DNA of 18,834 nucleotides from UBA6165 sp044233745 (lineage in GTDB: Bacteria > Bacteroidota > Bacteroidia > Flavobacteriales_D > Crocinitomicaceae): NCBI GenBank assembly GCA_044233745.1, contig JBIIJN010000051.1, positions 1 through 18,834 of the forward strand, written 5' to 3'. A model generated the notes under the pieces. The model was not told where the DNA came from. It saw only the letters and a program-made list of their open reading frames with translations, and did no database searches. Below, in pieces: positions 8,380 to 15,518 of the stretch. A program made the position numbers and the translations under genes. Each line of letters opens with the position of its first letter. The stretch's first letter is position 1.

Positions 8380-9012
8380 ATGAAAGATCGTTTTTTCGGA
8401 GTTCTACTCATTTGTTTTGTTTCAATGGCTTTTGTTGCATCATGCTCCAATCCTGACACATCCAATCAAGAATCAAGCGAAGAAAACAGCTTATCACCAG
8501 AGGTCAGCGATGAACCTTCTGTGAACTACGATTCCATTTGGCTCGAGGAATTTGTTGCCTTTCGCGATGCTGTTTACCAACAAGATTTAAAGGCGATTAA
8601 AGAGTTTGTTGATTTTCCGATGGAGGCGGGTGATATTTGGTATGTTGCCTATCTTGATGAGAAAGATTGGTCTGATATTGATAATGGCAAGACGTTTTCA
8701 TCACAGGATTTCGACAAAAAATACAAAAGAATTTTTGATAAAGACTTCATTGATCATCTGTTGAAGATAAAATCAAAAATTTTGTTTGCAGAAGGTAAGT
8801 TTGAAACACAAGAAGTTCGCATCGGTGAGGAGGGAATTAAGATGTACGCCAATTACTCTAGCGAAGAAAATTCACTGTCACTGATGCTTCATTACACCAG
8901 GTATCACCAATATGATGAAGAAGAAGAAACCACCACAGAATCCTCAAGAACCTATAATTTCTTTTTGATAAACAACAAGTTGCGATTTGTGGGTGTGGGT
9001 ATGGCTGGCTAA
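8380..9012 (+). CDS. Lipoprotein of unknown function
   Basis: A 210-residue predicted lipoprotein: MKDRFFGVLLICFVSMAFVASC gives a basic start, hydrophobic core and lipidated C22. A serine/glutamate-rich linker follows (about residues 23-45) and then a globular domain containing EFVAFRDAVYQQDLKAIKEFVDFPM, a helix pattern seen in many Bacteroidota proteins with an NTF2-like or similar small alpha+beta domain; I cannot name the family. The frame is open upstream from 8272, but that start lies inside the previous gene and hides the signal peptide. It probably shares the transcript of the small lipoprotein. Its stop is only 8 bp from the stop of the convergent helicase gene, and no hairpin terminator separates them. 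Confidence 0.75.
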   Translation: MKDRFFGVLLICFVSMAFVASCSNPDTSNQESSEENSLSPEVSDEPSVNYDSIWLEEFVAFRDAVYQQDLKAIKEFVDFPMEAGDIWYVAYLDEKDWSDIDNGKTFSSQDFDKKYKRIFDKDFIDHLLKIKSKILFAEGKFETQEVRIGEEGIKMYANYSSEENSLSLMLHYTRYHQYDEEEETTTESSRTYNFFLINNKLRFVGVGMAG

Positions 9013-9020
9013 ACTCCAAT

Positions 9021-11309
9021 TCAAACCCCAACCAATTTCCGATACCCCATCACCATTTTAATCTGTCCAAAACTGATTTCATCGCCCAAAATTTCTTTGA
9101 TGGGTTTCGTGCTTTCGGCATCTGGAATGGCATCAATGGCAGCCATGATTTTGTCCAAGGTCGCTTTTTCCATAACATCGCCAATGTCCACTTTTTCTTC
9201 TGCGATGAGTTTTTCAAAGTGCCCTTCTATGGTGGATTGGGTGAACAAACGAATAGCCGCAATTTCTTCAATTGTTTTGCCTTCTTTCCACATTTGAAAG
9301 GTGATTTCTGTGGTTGGAATTTTTTCTGGTTTGTCGGTTTTTTTCTTCTTTTTGCTATTTAAAGCTTGCTCAATTGCGTCGTTTTCTTCGGCGAGCAACT
9401 CGGGCGATTTTTGCTGGATGAGTTCTTTGGTTTGCGCCAACATGCGCTCGCGGTAACGGGCAACAAAATTTTCGTCGAGCAAAGTTTTATCTAAGGTGCC
9501 CCCTTTTGTAAATGCCAAAACCAAGGCGTGACAGTTGTTTATTTTCCTCAAAAACAGCAAAAATTGTTCTTCTATTTCCAACAACTCATTGAAGTAGGTT
9601 TTTGATTTTTTGGCTTTGCTCACCATTGCCAATTGCAAGTACAAACTGCTGCCAAAGGCTTCCAATTGCTTGATGAAATAGTTTTTGGCGCCGTCAATTT
9701 TTTCGGTAACCGCTTCGTAGTTTGCGCTCCTGAAGTTGTTTTCAATGTAGGCTCGGAAATTCTGACTCACATCCACCAAAGGCAACAAATGCGCAGTGGT
9801 TTCATGTGCCCAAAGCGTGAACTTGTTTTTCAAAGCGCCTTCCTGAATATCGGTGTAGGTGCGCAAGTGGGTATTCCAAATATCGAGCAACAATTGTAAA
9901 TCAAAAGTCTGCTTGATATATTTGCGCATATAGCTTTCCGATGCCTCGCCCAAGATGTTTTTGGCGCGGTCGAAATCGAATTCCTGTGAAGTGTAGTCCA
10001 ATACGTCACTCGTGTTTTGCATGTTTTGGAGTCGCAATTTGTTGAGCAAAACCAAGCCGTCGAGGGAGCGCAAACGTGAAAATGCCACATAAGCCTGTCC
10101 GGGTTGAAAAACATCTTGCACATCCAAAGCCGCTTTGGTGAAGGTGAGTCCCTGACTTTTGTGAACCGTTATCGCCCAAGCCAAACGCAAAGGATATTGA
10201 ACAAAAGTGCCAATTACGGTTTTTTCAACTGCCTTGGTGTTTTCATTCACGGAATATTGCTCGTTTTCCCATTCGTGGCGCTCCACTTCAATCAAGGAAT
10301 TATCATCGTCGCAACGTACTTTGATGCAATCGTCTGTTAGTACTTCAATTTTGCCGATTTTGCCGTTGTAGTAGCGTTTTTGAATGGATTGGTCGTTGCG
10401 CACAAACATGACCTGAGCGCCGAGTTTTAGTTCCAGACTGGGATTCACAGGATAAATTTTATCTGGAAAATCGCCCGTAATTTCAGCGTTGAATTTATAC
10501 GATGCACTGGTCAAAGCGCGCAAACTACTGTCGTTTACTTGGTCGGCCTTATAATTGTGTGTGGTCAACAAAATAAACCCCGGATTGTCTGAAAGCTTGA
10601 AATTGGGTTTCACATATTGATCCAAAATTTCCCAATCGGAGGACATCATTTTACTGTCGCGCAAACGATTCAGCAAATCAATAAAACGCTGGTCTTCTTG
10701 TCTGAAAATAGTGGAAAGTTCTATATACAAAGGCGGTTCTTTCTTGATCGAATGCGCCTGAAAAAAGAACATGCTTTGGTAGTGTTTTGAAAGCAAATCC
10801 CATTCTTCGTTTTTAACCACGGGAGGCAGCTGCATCAGGTCGCCAATGAAGAGCATTTGAACCCCACCAAAAACAGCGTTGTTTCTCCGCACACGACGCA
10901 AAGTGTAGTCCAACGCATCAAGCAAATCGGCGCGCAACATACTCACTTCGTCAATCACCAACACTTCCATTTGGCGGATGATACTCAGTTTTTGGCGCGA
11001 CATCCTGTGGTGGTTTTTCAAACTTCGAGGCGTTTCAAAATACACGCGACCGTTGTAATTGCTAACATCAGCTGGAACAAAGCATCCAATCGGCAATTGG
11101 AACATGGAGTGCAAAGTTACCCCGCCAGCATTCAGCGCTGCGATACCCGTCGGCGCAACCACCACCACGTTCTTGTGTGTGCTCTCGATAATTTGTTTGA
11201 GTAAAGTCGTTTTTCCTGTTCCAGCCTTGCCCGTTAGGAAAACATGTCGCTCAGTTTGATTGATAAAATCGAGGGTCAGGACGCCCTGTTCTGTCTTTTC
11301 AAAATTCAT
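9021..11309 (-). CDS. Pif1/RecD-like helicase with C-terminal helix-turn-helix domain
   Basis: A 762-residue superfamily 1B DNA helicase. Walker A GKAGTGKT at residues 27-34, APTGIAALNAGG at about 52-63, Walker B DEVSML at 120-125 and GDLMQLPPV at 156-164 identify a Pif1-like ATPase. A later YPLRLAWAITVHKSQGLTF segment and the YVAFSRLRSLDGL region are motifs V and VI. Residues about 450-650 are a helical extension of unknown role, followed by a lysine run near 653 and, from about 666 to the end, a domain (MWKEGKTIEEIAAIRLFTQ then TIEGHFEKLI) matching the helix-turn-helix tail also found at the C-terminus of RecQ helicases. Members unwind 5'-3' and handle structures such as G-quadruplexes and replication barriers. 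This fusion is common in Bacteroidota. It appears to be transcribed alone. Confidence 0.9.
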   Translation of the reverse strand: MNFEKTEQGVLTLDFINQTERHVFLTGKAGTGKTTLLKQIIESTHKNVVVVAPTGIAALNAGGVTLHSMFQLPIGCFVPADVSNYNGRVYFETPRSLKNHHRMSRQKLSIIRQMEVLVIDEVSMLRADLLDALDYTLRRVRRNNAVFGGVQMLFIGDLMQLPPVVKNEEWDLLSKHYQSMFFFQAHSIKKEPPLYIELSTIFRQEDQRFIDLLNRLRDSKMMSSDWEILDQYVKPNFKLSDNPGFILLTTHNYKADQVNDSSLRALTSASYKFNAEITGDFPDKIYPVNPSLELKLGAQVMFVRNDQSIQKRYYNGKIGKIEVLTDDCIKVRCDDDNSLIEVERHEWENEQYSVNENTKAVEKTVIGTFVQYPLRLAWAITVHKSQGLTFTKAALDVQDVFQPGQAYVAFSRLRSLDGLVLLNKLRLQNMQNTSDVLDYTSQEFDFDRAKNILGEASESYMRKYIKQTFDLQLLLDIWNTHLRTYTDIQEGALKNKFTLWAHETTAHLLPLVDVSQNFRAYIENNFRSANYEAVTEKIDGAKNYFIKQLEAFGSSLYLQLAMVSKAKKSKTYFNELLEIEEQFLLFLRKINNCHALVLAFTKGGTLDKTLLDENFVARYRERMLAQTKELIQQKSPELLAEENDAIEQALNSKKKKKTDKPEKIPTTEITFQMWKEGKTIEEIAAIRLFTQSTIEGHFEKLIAEEKVDIGDVMEKATLDKIMAAIDAIPDAESTKPIKEILGDEISFGQIKMVMGYRKLVGV

Positions 11310-11385
11310 AATAAGTAGGTTTTGGTTGGGCGAAGTTAGAAAAAAAATTATTAGTGCTTATAAAATAGTCAAAAAAATGGTTAAT

Positions 11386-11449
11386 TTGGCTGCTGGCTGC
11401 TAGCTTTTGGTTCTTGACATCGGTCAGCCGCCAATTGCCAGCCGCCAAT
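11386..11449. repeat. GC-rich short direct repeats able to form an imperfect hairpin
   Basis: In otherwise A/T-rich intergenic DNA, GGCTGCT occurs twice in tandem (11388-11401) and CAGCCGCCAAT occurs twice with a 14-base period (11425-11435 and 11439-11449). The two groups are partly complementary (TTGGC and GGCTG against CAGCC and GCCAA, with a 4-base bulge). The block begins just after the stop of the minus-strand oxidoreductase. Read on that strand, it is followed after about ten bases by seven T (11372-11378), so it may act as a loose terminator. Confidence 0.55.
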
Positions 11450-11451
11450 CG

Positions 11452-12483
11452 CTAAAAAACCACAGCCACCTTCCCCACCGATTTCCCAGACTCCAAAAAC
11501 GCATGTGCTTCGGCCAATTCTGTTGCTTTAAACTCTGCGCCCACTTGAGGTTTTAAAACACCTTTTTCATACAATTCTTGAACGCCTTTGATACACGCAC
11601 GCATCATTTTTGGGTTATTATCGGCAATGCGCAACATGTTCACGCCAATGATAGACTGTGATTTCATCATCAACACAATGGGGGTAATCAAGCCCATTTT
11701 GCGCACGAAGTTCAACTGTGACAAAATACCCCATTTCGCATTCGTCAAATCTGATCCGCCAAAAAGTATCATTTTCCCTCCACCTGGTCTGAGTAGCGCC
11801 ATGTCTTTTTTGAAGGTCGCGCCCGCCACGGGATTCATGGATGCGTCCAGTTTTTCTCCTTTCAATTGCGACTGTAATGTCTGTATGTAGTCGTTATGAT
11901 TATAATTGATGAAGAAATCGGCACCTTGTGACATCACGTAGTCTTTTTTGCTATCGGCACCGCACTTCGCATAAACAACTGCACCGCGTTCTTTCAATAT
12001 TTGAATCAGCGCAGTACCCACACCACCAGCCGCAGCATGAACCAAAATATGGTCGCCAGGTAAAATCTGTGCTGCCATATACACCATATAATAAGCGGTC
12101 AAATATTGTGTGGTCAAAGCCAAAGCCGATCCCGCAGAAATTGCATCATCAACAGGCATCAAGGCATCCACTTGTGTAATGGCATGTTTCGCGTATCCCC
12201 CAAAGCGCGTGAAAGCCACCACACGTTGATCAATTAAATTGCTGTAATCATCTGAGCCCGTTTCTATAACCCTACCGACTACCTCATAGCCGAGCACACA
12301 AGGTTTTGGCGGCGCATCGCGGTACAAACCTTTGCGCGCCATCACATCGGCGTAGTTCAAACCAAAAGCTTCAACTTCGATGAGCACTTGGTCGGGTTTT
12401 AGCTTGGGCAATTCTATTTCGCGCAATTCAAAAGCTTTGGTAGGTGTGGTGTTGGCGATGAGGTGGAAAGCGGAGGTGAGCAT
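11452..12483 (-). CDS. Zinc-independent MDR-family quinone oxidoreductase-like protein
   Basis: A 343-residue medium-chain dehydrogenase/reductase. The N-terminal GroES-like half contains GLNYADVMARKGLY at about 41-54 and VLGYEVVGRV at 63-72, the quinone reductase/VAT-1-like signature. The Rossmann half opens with HAAAGGVGTALIQI at about 149-162, the NADP(H)-binding loop of the quinone oxidoreductase branch. The catalytic zinc cysteine and the structural four-cysteine lobe of alcohol dehydrogenases are absent. Members reduce quinones or enones with NADPH; the real substrate is unknown. The short leader (12484-12512) is preceded by one of three 39-bp palindromic elements of this region, which may control it. 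The gene lies 83 bp after the DUF4143 ATPase on the same strand. Confidence 0.9.
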   Translation of the reverse strand: MLTSAFHLIANTTPTKAFELREIELPKLKPDQVLIEVEAFGLNYADVMARKGLYRDAPPKPCVLGYEVVGRVIETGSDDYSNLIDQRVVAFTRFGGYAKHAITQVDALMPVDDAISAGSALALTTQYLTAYYMVYMAAQILPGDHILVHAAAGGVGTALIQILKERGAVVYAKCGADSKKDYVMSQGADFFINYNHNDYIQTLQSQLKGEKLDASMNPVAGATFKKDMALLRPGGGKMILFGGSDLTNAKWGILSQLNFVRKMGLITPIVLMMKSQSIIGVNMLRIADNNPKMMRACIKGVQELYEKGVLKPQVGAEFKATELAEAHAFLESGKSVGKVAVVF

Positions 12484-12510
12484 GATTATTTGTTTTATTT
12501 AGTTTGTTTT

Positions 12511-12553
12511 TAACCGTGTAAATCTAAATTTTACTTTTCGATTTACACGGTTA
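12511..12553. repeat. Palindromic element A (39-bp family), between ATPase stop and oxidoreductase start
   Basis: Perfect inverted repeat: TAACCGTGTAAATC (12511-12524) and GATTTACACGGTTA (12540-12553) around a 15-base A/T-rich centre. The 39-bp core 12513-12551 matches elements B and C in length and orientation. It ends 13 bp from the ATPase stop and lies 27 bp upstream of the oxidoreductase ATG. On the minus strand no T-tract follows, so it is not a typical terminator. Confidence 0.85.
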
Positions 12554-12566
12554 TTTTGTTTGATTA

Positions 12567-13733
12567 TTATCCATGTTTTTTGATAAAATCGTCCATAAAC
12601 ATTTTTATTCCCATCACCGTTATGTTCGATTTGAGCTGATAGGAATCATCTGTTGGGATGATTACATACAGGTGTTTGAGTTTCAAATCGTCCATCGCTT
12701 CGTATGTGCCTCGCGTGAGTTTTGGTGATGAGCTGAATTTAATTTCTACGCCAATTGTGACATTTTTAGGCAAAGAAATGATGAGGTCGATTTCGGCACC
12801 ATGACTCGTTCGGTAATAGCTTAAAGTGGTGTTGAATGGCAAAATCGATTTGATTTGCTGAATCACAAAACCTTCCCACACATTGCCAACATTGGGATGG
12901 GCGAATAAATCATCGTAGCTATCAATGCCCAGAAAATGATTGACCAAACCCGAATCTTTGATGTAAAGTTTGGGGGATTTCACTAGTCGCTTGCTGATGT
13001 TTTGGGTGTATGGCTCAAGCAAATCGACTAAAAATGCGTGCTGAAAAAACTGCACATATTTTTTCACCGAAGGCGCCGAAACCCCCAAAGACTTGGAAAG
13101 CGAGGCGTAGTTGATTTGTTCGCCATGCAAATAGGCCAACATCCGTAAAATCCTTCTAGAATCTGCTGGAGAAATAGGGAGACCCAACATCGGCAAGTCG
13201 CGCTCAATATAAGTTTGCACAAAACTTTCAATCCAACGCGAACTCATTTTGTTGGATTTTGCAAATAAAGATTCAGGAAATCCACCGCGAATGAGCAAGG
13301 TGTTCATATCTATGTCCGCGGAAATTTCACGCAAATTGAAAGGCATCAGTTCTTTGTTGAAAATGCGACCTGCCAAAGATTCTGAGCTGTCTCGAATTAA
13401 ATCTGGAGAGGCCGAACCGAGCAAAATAAATCTCGCCGGCACGCGCTTTTTATCAATCATCGAACGCAGAATTGGAAAGAGTCGCTGGTCGCGCTGTATT
13501 TCATCGAGAATGACGCATTTGTCCTCGTTGTTCTCAAAGAATAAAACGGGGTCGCTGAGTTTGATTGTATCTCGTGGGTTTTCCAAATCAATGTAAACAG
13601 AATCTTTACCAATGACTTGAGCAAGATGTTTAGCAAGGGTAGTTTTACCCACTTGCCGCGGACCAACAATTGCTACTGCTGGAAATTGATCCAACAGTTC
13701 AAGTAAGTCCGTTTGCGCAAATCTAGAAACCAT
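12567..13733 (-). CDS. COG1373-type AAA ATPase with DUF4143 domain
   Basis: A 388-residue protein from the ATG at 13733. The frame is open to 13805, but that extension would be encoded by palindromic element B and is unlikely. Residues 1-130 are an AAA domain with Walker A GPRQVGKTT at 24-32, Walker B ILDEIQ at 75-80, GSASPDL at 106-112 and ESLAGRI at 118-124. RGGFPES at about 149-155 follows. Residues about 193-238 (RRILRMLAYLHGEQINYASL onward) form a winged-helix-like segment, and the C-terminal DUF4143 part (about 240-380) carries GAEIDLII and VEIKFSS, the E-x-D and E-x-K pattern of a PD-(D/E)XK nuclease-like fold. The family is very abundant in Bacteroidota and its role is not established. 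It is flanked by palindromic elements A and B, unlike its neighbours. Confidence 0.9.
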   Translation of the reverse strand: MVSRFAQTDLLELLDQFPAVAIVGPRQVGKTTLAKHLAQVIGKDSVYIDLENPRDTIKLSDPVLFFENNEDKCVILDEIQRDQRLFPILRSMIDKKRVPARFILLGSASPDLIRDSSESLAGRIFNKELMPFNLREISADIDMNTLLIRGGFPESLFAKSNKMSSRWIESFVQTYIERDLPMLGLPISPADSRRILRMLAYLHGEQINYASLSKSLGVSAPSVKKYVQFFQHAFLVDLLEPYTQNISKRLVKSPKLYIKDSGLVNHFLGIDSYDDLFAHPNVGNVWEGFVIQQIKSILPFNTTLSYYRTSHGAEIDLIISLPKNVTIGVEIKFSSSPKLTRGTYEAMDDLKLKHLYVIIPTDDSYQLKSNITVMGIKMFMDDFIKKHG

Positions 13734-13745
13734 TTTTAGTTTTTT

Positions 13746-13784
13746 ACCGTGTAAATGTAAAACTAATTTTTCGATTTGCACGGT
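13746..13784. repeat. Palindromic element B (39-bp family), upstream of the ATPase
   Basis: ACCGTGTAAAT (13746-13756) and ATTTGCACGGT (13774-13784) form an inverted repeat with one T-G mismatch around a 17-base centre that shares TAAAA and TTTTCG with element A. It ends 12 bp upstream of the ATPase ATG. On the minus strand TACATTTA inside it differs from the -7 consensus TAnnTTTG only in the last base, so it could overlap a promoter. Confidence 0.85.
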
Positions 13785-13864
13785 TAATTTATCGAAATTA
13801 ATCAAAAATAATTGACGCAGGCGGAGTCATTTTTTCATCAGAATAAGAAAAAATCTACTTTTTT

Positions 13865-13903
13865 ACGGTGTAAATGTAAAATTGGAATTATGATTTACAC
13901 GGT
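13865..13903. repeat. Palindromic element C (39-bp family), between hflX and the ATPase
   Basis: ACGGTGTAAAT (13865-13875) and ATTTACACGGT (13893-13903) form an inverted repeat with one internal mismatch, with the same 39-bp total length and orientation as elements A and B. It lies 80 bp upstream of element B and 94 bp after the hflX stop. The rest of the gap 13785-13997 contains A/T-rich sequence with no recognisable gene. Confidence 0.8.
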
Positions 13904-13997
13904 AAGGTTTTACGTTCCGAACGCAAAAAATCAATGATTTAAGAAGGCAAATTTGTTTAGAAAACTGGAAAACACTTTTGATTGTCGTATGGAATAC

Positions 13998-15194
13998 CTA
14001 CTCCACCTCAAACAAAAAGTCGTTATAAGGATACCGCACCTTGAAAATTGTTTTCACCTCTTCGTAAATCTTGTCGCGGAGTTCGTCAACGTTTTGCTTT
14101 TTCTGGGCGGAAATGAACACACAATTGTCTTCTAGCTTCGACATCCACATGGTTTTGAGTTCTTCAAGTGTGGGTTCGTGCAGACCAATTTCATCGTCGT
14201 TCAGTACAGGTCTCATGCGCAAGGCATCAATTTTATTGAAAACAACAATAGTCGGTTTGTCGTTGGCTTTTATTTCGGCCAAGGTTTCATTTACTACTGT
14301 GTAATGTTCTTCAAAATTCGGATGCGAAATATCTACGACATGTAGCAACAAATCAGCTTCGCGCACTTCATCCAATGTTGATTTGAACGATTCCACCAAC
14401 ATGTGGGGCAATTTACGGATAAAACCAACGGTGTCTGAAAGTAGAAAAGGAATGTTTTGAATCACCACTTTTCTCACCGTGGTATCCAAGGTTGCGAAGA
14501 GTTTATTTTCTGCAAAAACCTCTGATTTGCTCAACAAATTCATAATAGTGCTTTTCCCAACGTTGGTATATCCCACCAAAGCCACGCGAACCAATTCGCC
14601 ACGATTGCCGCGCTGAACACTCATCTGTTTGTCAATAGAAATCAATTTTTCTTTAAGCAGTGCAATTTTCTGCTTGATGATTCGGCGGTCGGTTTCAATT
14701 TGTGTTTCTCCAGGACCACGCATACCAATCCCCCCTTTTTGGCGTTCCAAGTGCGTCCACATGCGGGTCAAACGAGGTAGTAAATATTGATATTGCGCCA
14801 ATTCTACTTGTGTTTTGGCGTGAGAAGTTTGTGCCCTTTTGGCGAAAATATCCAGAATCAAATTGCTGCGGTCGAGGATTTTACATTCCAAAATGCGTTC
14901 GATGTTGCGCAATTGCGAAGGACTCAATTCATCATCAAAAATGACCAATTCTATATTCCGTTCGGTGATAAAGTCCTTAATTTCCTGAATTTTACCTGTG
15001 CCCACAAATGTTTTGGGATGCGGCGATTCAATTTTCTGTAAAAATCTACCTACGGTTTCAGCGCCAGCCGTTTCCACTAAAAACGCCAATTCATCCAAAT
15101 ATTCACGGGCTTGTTCCTCAGATTGATGCTGAGAAATTACCCCGACCAAAACGGCTTGTTCGGCTATGCTGTCTGTTAAAATGAAATCTCCCAA
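13998..15194 (-). CDS. hflX: HflX ribosome-associated GTPase
   Basis: A 398-residue GTPase of the HflX family, which binds the 50S subunit and rescues or splits stalled ribosomes, notably in stress. The N-terminal HflX domain shows KTFVGTGKIQEIK at about 61-73 and FDDELSPSQLRNIE, followed by the glycine-rich GGIGMRGPGETQIETDRR linker at about 154-171. The G domain has G1 GYTNVGKS at 208-215, G3 DTVG at 254-257, G4 NKID at 320-323 and G5 SAQ at 362-364. The frame offers no ATG near the expected N-terminus: an in-frame TAA, the stop of the upstream cytochrome gene, lies only 9 bp before the TTG at 15194. The start is therefore TTG (or ATT one codon earlier), probably read by coupling to the cytochrome gene. 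The length is normal for the family. Confidence 0.93.
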   Translation of the reverse strand: MGDFILTDSIAEQAVLVGVISQHQSEEQAREYLDELAFLVETAGAETVGRFLQKIESPHPKTFVGTGKIQEIKDFITERNIELVIFDDELSPSQLRNIERILECKILDRSNLILDIFAKRAQTSHAKTQVELAQYQYLLPRLTRMWTHLERQKGGIGMRGPGETQIETDRRIIKQKIALLKEKLISIDKQMSVQRGNRGELVRVALVGYTNVGKSTIMNLLSKSEVFAENKLFATLDTTVRKVVIQNIPFLLSDTVGFIRKLPHMLVESFKSTLDEVREADLLLHVVDISHPNFEEHYTVVNETLAEIKANDKPTIVVFNKIDALRMRPVLNDDEIGLHEPTLEELKTMWMSKLEDNCVFISAQKKQNVDELRDKIYEEVKTIFKVRYPYNDFLFEVE

Positions 15195-15203
15195 AATGGT
15201 GTA

Positions 15204-15518
15204 TTAGTGTTTAAAATCGTGGACGAATGCCGCCACAGCATGAATTTCTTCTGGTTTCAAAATGCTCTCAAATGGCATCATATCCCCCTGACCTTTGGTG
15301 ATGACTTGTTCTATTTCTGAGGCATTCAGTTTGGTTGTTTTCAAATTTTTCGCTCCGGAAACACCTCCCGTACCGTCTGGTTTATGACAGGCTGCACAAT
15401 GGATGTTGTATAAACGCTCCGCATCTGGTGAACCATCAGCTTTTACAGGTGGAGTAGAAGTGCAAGCAGAAAACAAAACACCCGTTATTAGGAAAGAAAG
15501 TGCTGCTTTTAGAACCAT
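15204..15518 (-). CDS. Lipoprotein c-type cytochrome
   Basis: A 104-residue class I cytochrome c. MVLKAALSFLITGVLFSAC is a lipoprotein signal with the lipidated cysteine at C19, so the protein is membrane-anchored, facing the periplasm. The haem site is CAACH at residues 41-45 and a distal methionine is available in GDMMPF (M80 or M81). This is a minimal mono-haem electron carrier of the cbb3/caa3 subunit or soluble cytochrome type. Its 5' end overlaps the upstream membrane-protein gene by 10 bp, and hflX starts 9 bp after its stop in the same reading frame. The electron partner is unknown; the neighbouring histidine-rich membrane protein is an attractive candidate. Confidence 0.9.
   Translation of the reverse strand: MVLKAALSFLITGVLFSACTSTPPVKADGSPDAERLYNIHCAACHKPDGTGGVSGAKNLKTTKLNASEIEQVITKGQGDMMPFESILKPEEIHAVAAFVHDFKH

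Noticed and set aside
13734..13805. N-terminal extension of the DUF4143 ATPase (24 residues from 13805)
   Set aside because: It is encoded by palindromic element B, and the Walker A spacing is normal from the ATG at 13733.
13814..13840. GC-rich patch followed by six T downstream of element B on the plus strand
   Set aside because: Only three to four base pairs can form, and no plus-strand gene ends there.
13925..13940. Possible terminator of hflX (AAATC/GATTT hairpin then T)
   Set aside because: The stem is only five A/T-rich pairs, about 60 bp after the stop; too weak to call.
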